Assembly: GCA_037179385.1 (NCBI GenBank)
Contig: CM074179.1
Location: 36,755,224-36,819,223, forward strand
Source of the DNA: Holothuria scabra
Lineage: Eukaryota > Echinodermata > Holothuroidea > Aspidochirotida > Holothuriidae
DNA: 64,000 nt
Reading direction: 5' to 3'
Part shown: piece after piece, positions 35,422-47,400 of the stretch
How positions within the stretch are numbered: position 1 is the first letter of the stretch
Layout of the letters: each line of letters starts with the position of its first letter
Program-made: the position numbers and the translations under genes
Notes under the pieces: model-generated
What the model was told of the DNA's origin: nothing
The model's input: only the letters and a program-made list of their open reading frames with translations
Databases searched by the model: none

Positions 35422-38400
35422 GTAACGTACTACTACTACTAACTTTAGTGAGTAGCCTACCAACAGTAACACTAACAGTCTAGGCCCAGCCTAGCCTAGG
35501 CTAGGCCCAAGCCTACTGTACATTAATAGTAGTATCGTAAGTCGTATACAGTAAGGCTACAATATGAGTATATCCTGCTCTATGGGCTACAATAAGTAAT
35601 TGTAATATTGTACTATTACTATACTAGTAGCCTAAGTAAATAGCCTAAGTGCTACTATCGTTAGAAGCCTATTGCCCTGAATGTACCTAGTAGTTATTAG
35701 CCTAGTAGTAGTAGTAGTAGACTAGGCCTAACGTTAGTACTAGTAGCACTAGTATAGTACTAACTACTATAGCCTAGCCTACTTGAAAATGAAATTTGAA
35801 ACTGAATTTAGGCCTAGGCTAGTGGCCTAGGCCCTAGGCCTAGACTATGTGGCCTAACACTAACAGGCCTAATACTGATAGCCTAACTTAGTGAATAGCC
35901 CCGACCACAGTCGTACAAAGCGAAGGTAATGTTGCATTTTTTTCATTTGATTTTGATAGTTTTGTGAAAGATCATAGGCCCTAGGCCTAAGATACTTACA
36001 GAATTTGTGATATGACTGTGACTTGGAGAAAATATTGTCAATTTTGGGTTTTTTGTCCTAGGTGTAACACTAATTGCCCTTATGGAGTGAATTTCGGTTC
36101 TGTAGGCCTAGGCTAGGCCTACAGTACAGCACACAGCTAGTTCCTAGCCCTACACTATATACGGTAGACCTAGGACTAGGCCCTATATAATGTAGAACGC
36201 TCTTTCAGATAAAACCACACACCTAGGCATATTTTGATGATTTTACCCTCACTGAAACCTGAAAACCTCATGTCAAAACAATTAGCATCCTCCAATTCTT
36301 GGAAATTTAATTTTCTGGTTAAAATCACTTCAAAACAGTAAAGATTTCAGCGGAAACCTTTTTGCAGGGGACCACGTGATGGCTGCAAATTTTAAATTAA
36401 AATAAAATTTGCATATGTCTCATAACCTAGCCTATGCCTAGTAAAAATTAGTCATAATTGGAAATGGCCCTTGAATTTCGGGAGATAGCATTAAGGCAAG
36501 TCCTAAACTTGATCCCCGCCCCCCCCCAACACACACACCCACTTAAAAGTAAGAGAGAGCATTTTGATATACATTATAATAGGCCTATGACTTGTTGCAA
36601 ATTCTGTAAATTAAATTCATTTTAATAATTAAATTTGACCCGAACTGTCTGAGATCGTTTGCAGAGTGGGTAGTGCCACAATATTCTCTACGTTTTAGTA
36701 TATTTGTATTAGAAATACATTTCTGTGATTTAAGACAATTAAATGTGATCGTTGTTCCCTATACTGTACCTGATATAACCTGCTTGTTTTGTTTGAAAAA
36801 AGGTTGTTTACAGAAGTCTTGTAAAATGTGATAGCAGTACCAGTAGTACAGTACCATAGGTACAGTTACAGTATGTCTTTACATTGTGTGTAACATGTCT
36901 GGAAAGGCTTTTAAACAGGGTTGTTGACTTTTTTTATTTTTTAAAAAAAAATCACAAAAGTCAGATTTTAATGATTTTAATTGGATTTTAATGATTTTAA
37001 TCAGATTGTTTCTATTTATTTAAATTTCTAAAAGATATGATATCGCCAAATTTCCTGGATGCTAGTGTGTATTCCATAACCTACAAAAAATAAAGTTTTC
37101 AGCTTCCAGGGCTATCATATGCAAAACAAAACAAAACCGTGTGGAAAAATGAAAATAAGTATAGCCTACTGTAGCAGTGTGTATACAAGAAGACAACCCT
37201 TCCATGATTGTATGATAATATGGGACACAAGACCAAAGTATTGTGCTGTATGAAAATGTTGTGTTGTGCATTTCAAAAGAAGAAAATTTGGAGAAAACAA
37301 CAATGTATTCCCAAAAGAAAATGCACACCAACAATCCTTTCAGATAGTATTGAGTAGGCTATAGGCATACAGTAGGTTGAACTACAGCAGAGAGTCTAAT
37401 TAATTCCTGGTTAAAACAGGGAACTGGTACTCCTTGTTACAGAACTCATGGTGTACTTTACATTTATTAAACAATCCATCCATCAGTTCTCAATATTTCT
37501 TTTACTAGGACTTGATAAGATCTCATTGGGCATGGTATGGGTTTTGATATGAGGGTTGGTAAAATGCAAAAATAATTGAATCCCATGTCTGGTTCATGGA
37601 GCACTCTAAGAATTTCATAAGAATCCTGTCTTTGAATCACCCCAAAATGAGCACCTTGCACCACACTGTGGTACAGTTATTACTGACATATTTGATATTT
37701 CCAAGTACTAACAAGTAACAACTTGTTGCTAGGACAGTGTTGGTGGGGAAGTTAGAATGCTGTACCTAAGCCTACGCTGTAGATTGTCTAATACTTACAG
37801 TTTTATTTGAGGGTCCTGCTGTCCTCAACCAACTTCATATAATGCCGACCATCACTATGAATTGGGTTGGTTTTTTCAGTGAAATATGGTACATCTCACT
37901 TGAACTGTAGTATTGACAGTCTATGGAGTCAACACTGATGTATCTCTTACTAGGGGTGCACATTGTGTTTAATCATTCTAAACTGTATTGTTTCTTCAAA
38001 TTAGTTGAACTCAGGGAATAAACCAACCATAAATATCTTTTTCTGACCATAAATGAAATTTTTTCAATGCAGTGATTTAAATCAATGATTTTCTGATAAA
38101 AATCATGTGATTAAAATCCCGATTTAAATCAGTGATTTTAATCAGGTGATTTAAATCAAACAACTCTGCTTTTAAATGAGTTTTTTATTATAAAAGTTTG
38201 CTTTTTCCATTGTTTTCAGAAAATATGATCGATAAGGAGAGTTTTTTGCTTTTGGACAATGAAGGTTTAAAAGAACTTGTCCCCAAGGTTGGACCAAGAA
38301 TGAAGCTGCAGAAATATTTAAGGGAATTACGAACAAAGGATGACCAGGTATTTCTACACATCCTGTACTGTACATTATAATTTTGAATGTGTAAAAAAAC

Positions 38401-41400
38401 CTACACAAGATGGGATTGGTGTGTTTTCATTGGGACAACATTATTGAAGGAAATTTGAAGGAACTCTTTAAGCACTTCAGATCCTTCTCACTTATTGCAG
38501 GAAGTGAGTTTACTTGTTATGCACGTTGTAACCAAGATGGTTGTCAAAGGACTTTCAAAAAAAGTTACTGCTTTAAGAGGCACATCAGAAAACAACACAG
38601 AAATTGTCTAGATGAAGATATTATTGTCAATGATCTGCAAAATGCAAATGGCAATTTTCCTGTAGAAAATAATGAAGAGGAATTAGAATTAATATTTGAA
38701 GGTAATGTAGAAAATGAAAATGATGCAAATGAAGATTCAGATGATGATCAGGATTTGCTAGATGAAAGGGAGCTCAAAGAAAGGTCACTTATGATGGTTT
38801 GTAGATTGAAAGCTTCGAGCAGTGTAGCTCAGAGTACTGTAGCTACCATTGTGGAAGATATGTCCCAGATTGTGGAGGATATTGTTTGTTACTTGAAGGA
38901 GAGCACAGAACGATTTCTACAAAGGCAACATGTTGATACAAGAAGTGAATCTGCCCTTCAGCTTTTTGAACAATTTGAATTATTTAAAACCCCATTCCAT
39001 GGTATTGAAACTGACTACAAACAAATTCAGTATTTGCTTAAATCCAAAAAGTTTATTCCTCCAGTTGAGAAGGAAATTGCCCTTGGCTATGCACAAAGAA
39101 CACATTCAGTCACAGGAGAAGTATTACAAGTACCAATGCCATATGTATTTAATTATGTTCCTATCAAAGATAACATCAAACTTCTTTTTGAGACCCCTGA
39201 CTTTAGAGAATGTCTTGAAGAACACCAACCAAGCACAGATGGAGTGCTTCGTGATTTTCATGATGGGCAACACTGTGCTTCCCATCCTCTTCTCAATTCT
39301 CCAAATACGCTGCAAATAATTCTGTACTATGATGATATTGAAGTGACAAACCCTTTAAGTCCAAAAGCTGGGACCCACAAACTGGGAGCATTTTACTACA
39401 CTTTCAAAAATGTCCACCCTAAACACCTTTCGACGCTTAACCACTTTTATCTAGCAGCACTCTTCAAATCATCTGATGTAACTGAGTTTGGTTATGACTC
39501 AGTTTTAAGACCCTTCGTAGATGAATTGAAAGAACTTGAGAACACAGGTATTGAAATTAACTGCGAAAATTTCGAGGGGACAATAAAAGTAGGATTGGCA
39601 CAAGTAGTAGGAGACAATCTTGGTATTAACACCCTGTTTGGATTCGCTCAAGGTTTTACAGCAAATTTTTTATGCAGAAAATGCAAAGTTCACCGTGACA
39701 ACATCAGACAGGATACAAGGTGTCAGGGGCTTCTTAGAACAAAAAGAAACTACAATGATGACTTGGAGTTGAGCAACTTACCTTTGACTGGAATTCGTTC
39801 CCAATGTCTACTAAATGAATTAAGCAGTTTTCATGTTGTTAAAAATTATGCGCCAGATATAATGCATGACATTCTTGAGGGTATTTCCCCACTGGAAATG
39901 AAGCTAGTCCTTCACCATTTGATTTCAAATGGTAACTTTGATTTAAATACACTGAATGGAAGGATAACAAGCTACAATTATGGCTTTTCTGATAATTCAA
40001 ATAAGCCATGTATCTATTCATGGCAGTCACTGCTAAATCCAGATGGATCTTCTGGCCAGAATGCCGCTCAAATGTGGGCTCTCCAAAGACATATAGGTGT
40101 GATGATCGGTGACCTCATTCCAGAAAATGATGAGTATTGGGAACTAATTCTTCTATTGTGTGATTTGATGGACATTATTTTTTCTCCAGCTATTACACCT
40201 GGTGAGTGTGCTTTTCTGGAAACTCTCATCTCTGAACACCATGAACTTTTTCTGGAGCTCTTTCCAGACCGGCACCTTAAACCCAAGCACCATTTCATGC
40301 TCCATTATCCTCTTGCAGCTTTAAAAATTGGACCACTCATTCATTATTGGGCCATGAGGTTTGAAGCGAAGCACAACTTTTTTCGCCGATTGTCTCATAT
40401 AATCTGCAATTTCAAGAACATAACCAAAAGCATGGCGTATAGGCATCAAATGTATCAGTGTCATCAAATGCTCTCAAGGAAAACATTCAAAACTGCTTCC
40501 TTTGAATTAGGACCTGGTTCATCTACCCTTCTCAGAGCTCTACCGGACTGTAATCTTTTGTCCAATTTACTTGGAATGTATCCATTGTTTGGTGATGTTT
40601 TTATAGCCAAATGGGCAAAGGTGTATGGGATCACTTACAGGAAAGGTATGATGGTTGCTCATTCAAGACCAGCAGAACTTCCAGTGTATGGGAAAATCAA
40701 AGAAGTTATTTTTCTCAGAGAATCTGTTAACCTTATTCTGGAAAAATGGGAGACATTATATTTTAAGAAGCACTTTCATGCATATATTGTACAACCTGTT
40801 CAGCCAATTGTCACTTTGGTTTCAACCATTGATAATCTGCTTGATTACCATCCCCTGCATGCAGTCCGCTCTTACACACCTGGTGATAGCAATTACTATA
40901 TTAGTCCTCGTTACCGAATTTAAGTTTCACCTGGTGATCTAGCCTAGCAGAATTATTGTGAGAACTCTTTTGTTCAATATTCTACACGGCTTGTACTTGC
41001 TAAATTTTATATATGACTATATGGGAAGGCATACCTGACTGTATCTCAATGAAATTTAAAAACGCAGATTTCACCACAGAAACAACCAGATGTGACGGAA
41101 GATTTTGATACAGATGAAGACACACAGTCAACAGCTTCTCCATTGGCTTCTTCATCAAGCGCTACCTGTAGTCCAATTATTAAATCAGCATCAGATGCAC
41201 CAGATTTACACAATTTGGATTTGCCCTCCACTTCCAAAGAAGGCCATCAAGCACATAAAAGAATGAAATTTTCAAACAAGATGTTTGTGAGTATTAAAGT
41301 GTGCCTAAAAGTCTAGAACTAATAAAAAGTGTTCTGTATATTTGATCCAACACCCATTTTCCTAGCTTGCTCCTTTGCTGGGATATTAAATGTTGAAGTT

Positions 41401-44400
41401 TATTCACTAGAATCCAAAAAATCCATTGCACAATAATTTGCAAGATTCTTGTACAACTCAAGAGTTAATGCTTTGTAATGTTTGTACAGTATGACCTGGA
41501 ATGCCCCCTGTTTTCTTGTGTACCATGCTGGACAGAGAGGGTTTGTTTAGTCAAGTCACCCCAAAGCAAGAATGCAACCACATTTTGGCAAAAAGTGTGG
41601 TAGTTTCCAGAAAAACAAAAAACTACAAAAGTATGGTAGTTTGTTGTTAAAATATTACAACAACCATGTGACAAATTAGTATACAATCTACCATTCTAAA
41701 CTAACTATATAAAATTCAACATTTTATATCTCACCTTAGGAATGTCCTCTAAAGATGGGAGTTGAACTATTGGAATTCACTTTTCATATATTTTTGAATT
41801 TTCAGACTTCAGATACACTTTAAATCTGTTATGATTTCACTACATGTCCAAACAGAGGTGTTACCATGAAGTGTCTACCTAGATGAAGAAAGTACTATAG
41901 CTTAAGTACTTCCCAATTGAAGCTATGTGCAGGAACTTTAAAGTTACATAGTGTATGATTGTACAGAATTTTTCAAACAGATGAGGAATTTGAGCAAAAG
42001 TATTAAAGGGGAAGTGTACGCAAAATCTGCAATTTCATATGAAGCAGAGGAACTAAATTTACGCAAGGTGGTGAAAATTCCATTCAAATCGGACTTGTAC
42101 TTCTCGAGATACAGAATCAGCAAATGAAGTTACAAAATGAAGATTTGTGCCTAAAAGTGAGCTTGAGGGCAGCACCACTTCCTCACATCAACAAGGAATG
42201 CTTTGTTTCTTAATGTTTTTTTCAGACTGTTGTATTCACCATGAGAAATGTGAAGGTTGTTATGTTCCGGCCCATGCCCCTAATGTAGTCACATTTTGGT
42301 AACATGAGATTTTTCAGGAGAAAATTGGTTGTAAAATTTAAATAATTTAAACAAAAGACCATTCATTAATGTGAGATGTTATGTCATATGTGCTTACTGC
42401 AAGTTCACTTTACCTGCTCATATTTTGAAAATATGGCTCAGTTGTGGCTCACTACTACCACTGTCAAAAATATAACTGACACTCACAGTGTGCTAGGTAT
42501 CTCCCTGCCAAAAAACTAGTTTACAGTGAGAGGTTGACCATGTTTTGGAGCAACAGTTTTGTATTGTTCAATAAATGTTGTTGCCTTAACCCTAAATGTT
42601 TGCCAATTTATTGTTGTTTCAGAGCGTAAAGGATGTTCTTCTAAGAGATTATGAAGGTGACACCATAATTGAAGAACTTACATCAGGATTACTGAGCGGG
42701 AAGTGCAGACGAAAAATGGTGCAGCTGTTAGTTTCAGAACTAATAGAAGTTTTTGGTGAAAGGTAAGTTCAACCAACAGTCCAACACCCATTTTTCAGGA
42801 CTTGAAAATTCTGATGCATGCAAGTGTGATGGTGCATCCCTTGAATCACTGTGAGAAGTATTGTTATACAGTGTATATGTAGATAAAGAATGGAAAGTCA
42901 GATAAACCTTTTAAAGTTTAACAAAGCAGCACACAGTTATTTTCTAAGGAGTGGGACTTGTAGCACCCTTGAAATCCAAAACTCAAGGCCTGCTTTTCTA
43001 TTATTTTTTTGAGTTTTCCATGCAATTGTTGTGTTTTTGTCCATGCTACTGTAGGTCACATACAACCACCAACCTCCTCCTTAAAATCAAACTTAGAACA
43101 TGTGTGGCTGCACTTATTTACCGTGGTCTCAAGAAAAAAATTCTCAAAAGTTTTTTTTCTTTTTTTTTTAATTTAAAACCATACTTGTTCGTTGTTACTT
43201 GGTTACCTATTAGCTCAGTTGAGTAATTGATAGTGACAAAGACTTGAAATGGTCAGCTAGTTTTACCTTACTTTTTTCTTATCACTTTGCAAGGCCAAGT
43301 GCAGATATCAAGATTCAGCTGGCAAAAAAGATCATTGAAGAATTCCCTCTAGTTAAAGATAGCATTGGGGAAGGCTATGTAAGTATTTCTTTCTCTGAAT
43401 TGGCAGACAAAACTTTAATAGGTTTAGGTATTCATTGTTAAATGACTAAGTTTAGTGGCATGGAGAATATTTCCCTAAGTACCCAAACAATTACAAGTTA
43501 CTGTATTTCTTCATTATATTTTTCCACTTGACGATTTGGCTCCTTGCATGGTTACTTTGTGTAATAAGAAATTGCTCTTCGTATATATTGCAGCTCTGAT
43601 AAGGAAAAGAAAGTGCATTTCTTATTAAGCACTGATATGGTAGTTATTTCTAGCACAATGGGTTCTCTTTTCATTGAAATAGGAATCATTCTACACACCT
43701 GGTTCTGCAAAACACCCTGCTTGTGGGTTCTTGGAGCTACGTCTAGGAAATGTAAGGAGAAAATCTACTCCGAGCAAACATTCCAAACCTAAAACTGAAG
43801 CTACTGTCACACAGGAAGTACAAGTAGACTCTGGTAAGTGATGAGACTGCTATACCCTATGTCAGAATGTAGTAAATAATGTGATTTAACTTTCTCCCTC
43901 ATGTGGGGCATGGACATGAATGAATTGCATGAATTGCTTCCTCCCCTAGTATGCCTGAGCATTGAGCATTATTTTCTGGTATGGCACCACTACAATTATA
44001 AATTTGTTATCTTCGCTCTATTGTAATTTCCATTGTTTTCACAATTTTAACATTTTGAGCAAATGTTACCCCAAATGTCACATGCTAAAATACTGTAAGT
44101 CCACTGTAAATCCTTCCCTTGATTGCTAATCTAAATAAAAGGAATAAGTATGTGAAGGGCTTATTGTGCAGTCAAGCTGTCAGTTTCTCCCAAAGGGTGG
44201 GTATAATATGCTTCATATGTGACATTGTTTGTCTGAATTAATTGGCGTTCATGACCAGATAGGAGTGTGTGAACAAACTTAGTCCCCAGTAGTTATAAAT
44301 CTACAGAGGGGAATGATGTAGCTGGTCCTCATTGTGTCTGCATGTTTCTTTTTCATAGCTAGACCAGTTCGTATATGCCTTAATTACCCCATGGGTTACT

Positions 44401-47400
44401 AGCCTCCCTAATTTTCTTAAAATGTCATAGATCTCTCAATTAGAAATGTTTCAGGAATTCCAAGCTCTCCCAAACACTTTGCATGTGAGCCACCTTTCAC
44501 AACACCAATGTATCCCTATTCCCCTCCCCTTACACCACTTTCCAGGACAGTCTCCTCTCCCACCTCGAAGAAAAATAAAGCAAAAGACCTTTGTGGTGAC
44601 AGATTGTGCATTCTCGTAAATGAGTTGGCCTTACAGTTTAACAAACTTGGGCATGAATATATCACTTGCTGGCATTATGAATAGTTTAACATGTGTCTTA
44701 TTGTTTTTGTAGAGAATAAACTCACAGAAGAAGAGAGTAGGACCCTCATTTCTTGGCTTAAGTCAAATAGGCAGCCTATTTCTCAGGTCAAGGAATACAT
44801 GGCAAAGACAGCACCACAGAGACTGTTGGCCGTGAAGGAAACAGAAGACTTGGGGAAAGTTCTTAAAGAGTACCCAAGGTTACTGGATACACCTGGCATG
44901 GTAAGTAATTAACAAAATATGTCAGGTGAAGACGTGAGATTCAAACATTATTTCAGGGAGTTGTCAGTGAAAGAGATCCAACATTTATCAGTCCTTTGAA
45001 CTAAGTAGTTGCAGACATTAAACTGCATATTGTCTTGCTCTTGAAACTTTTTTAAGGCTTGAAAGGAAATTGGTAATAAAGGCTTTGTCGTCTGCTACAT
45101 CTCAAAGACCTGTCATGATGATCCACTGCCATTACATTGCCAGTCGTAGAGGAAAATATATTAATTTCATGCTTGCGCAGCTCTTCGTCGCGTATAGAAT
45201 TTATTCAGATAGCTGTTACACAGATTTTTAAAAAAATTTCCCTCTTCGAAGATACTTAATTTTAATGCGGAAAATTATTAAGGTAGAACTGAACATTGGA
45301 TCTCCTTCCCTGACAACTCCCTGATTATTTCATGCTTATTTTTTTAAACACTTAACACTTTCTAATGATAATGACCCTGCCTCAACAGCACTAACTGGGT
45401 GATTACTGATTTCGTTGTTTTACTTTTGCTTGAAAGTCCATCAAAGGTCCATGGTTGAAGAAGCAAAATATTTTTAGTTAATACTTGCTAATAAGGCTTG
45501 TTATGTAGGTATCTATTATTCAGCTTATTACTGCTATTGAGTGTACATGAAAAGTACATCATTTACATGTAAATGACTCAAGCCACATCTGATCCACAAT
45601 TGGTTTGGGGTCTCTGAGATTCTTTTGCTCTAGCAGCATCTCTAAGTGCCCCTACAGAGTGTTTTAGCTGAAGACTATGCTTAGACATATGAGGTTGGCA
45701 GCAAGGTCTCTTCATGCTATGGTACTTCAGATGGTTAGGTCCTCCAGGCAGACACCTCAGTCAGCTGATGCTTCCAAAGTTGGACAACTTGACATATTTA
45801 GTAGTGAATAGTAGTTTATTTATTAAAGTTATCACTTCTTATTTTTTTTATTCTTTTTACAGGTTGAACAGGATTTCAAAATTATGTATCCTACCAAAGA
45901 AAACAAATTGTATGAGGTGTGGGAAACAAAAAGCAGCAAAGTGCTTGAATGGGCTCATGCTCAAAGTACTTCATGGCAGAAATATCTGCAACTTCCTTTG
46001 ACGCTAACTGAAGGTAATTATAGAACTCCATTATCGTAAATTTCATAAGTATGGGCATTTGAAATTTATTGAAATATCCTGTGCATGTTTTTGTTACATG
46101 TGACTGAATTACTTGCAAATCTGAAATCTCATATTTTCACCTCTTACATGTCAAGAACTCTAATGCACAGCATTTCGCCCTTTTAACAGGCAACTGAAAA
46201 TTATTTCCTACAAATTGAGTACTGCACCATGTATGCTTTCAGCAGTTCAGTTCTTTTTTTATTAAATCTAAGCTGAAAAGTTTCTTTAAAAACAGTGGTG
46301 AAAATAAGACTATGAAATCTTTTAAAAAACTTCTAACAAGATTCCAAAAATTAACTGGTTTCAACCATATTTTTATTCCAGCTAGGTTGTATTAAGGGAA
46401 TAATTTCATGTTCAAAGCTTGCCAAACAATTTTGAGGTTTCTAGGCCTCTCTAATACAAAATCATTTAAAATGTGAGTAGTAAAATGCGTTGCGACACTG
46501 CAAAAATTATACCAGGAAACAGGGTTGAGAAATGTATACGGGGTATGCAAACCTGATTTAGCCTGTGCAAATTACTTTAACCAAACTAAAACCTAATTTT
46601 TTTAACCTATTTTTACAGAACTGATGGCTTTATGTAACAATTTTAGAAATTCATTGTTGGTTGTTTTGTAGAAGGTATCTAAAGTTGTATTTGTTTCATT
46701 AACTTAGTTAAATTTGTGTTCCCAAAGCTCATTAACATATATCAGAGAGACATTTGTCTTTAACTCTTCATATGATTTTTTTTTTCAGAGGAAACCAAAT
46801 TAGTTGCTTTCCATGTACTCCCATATGTTTTGCCAACTGGGACGATGACCTCTGGCAAGAAGAGGATAAAGTGTACGAAATCCGAATCGGTCCGTTCATT
46901 CATTGATGTCCAACCAGTAAGTATGGTAGAAATTACATGTAAATGCAGAAAAAGGTGACTGTGCTTTCCTTGCAACCAGGTCCTGAGGTAGAAATGTTAG
47001 TTGTGGGTGTCCAAATTTGAAAAGTGGGTTTCCAAATATTTGAAGGTAATTGATTTTCAAAGCATTGTGCAAAAATGTTGGCCGCCATTTTGGAAAATCA
47101 CCCATGCAAAGGACATTTGGCTGCCAACCCCCTGCTGACAACCTAAGGTTGGGCCACTATTTACTTTTTTATGAGAGATTTCCTCACCTTAACTCCCAAA
47201 TTCTGATTTTCTACCTCAGCTTGGATTGGAGATAAACAATTTACAGCAGAAAGAGTATTTATATATTTTAATAAAGCAATACATGCACTGTACATGTTCT
47301 TACTAGGGGTGCACTGGATTTCAATCTGGTATCTAACTAGAACTTCTCTAAATCCCTTCAGATTATTAGATTTAAAAGGCACCTACAAATTAGCAATTTT

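Noticed and set aside
43244..43441. Open frame reading through exon 5 of the SAM gene
   Set aside because: Only 43294-43378 is supported by splice sites and homology phase; the remainder is intron.
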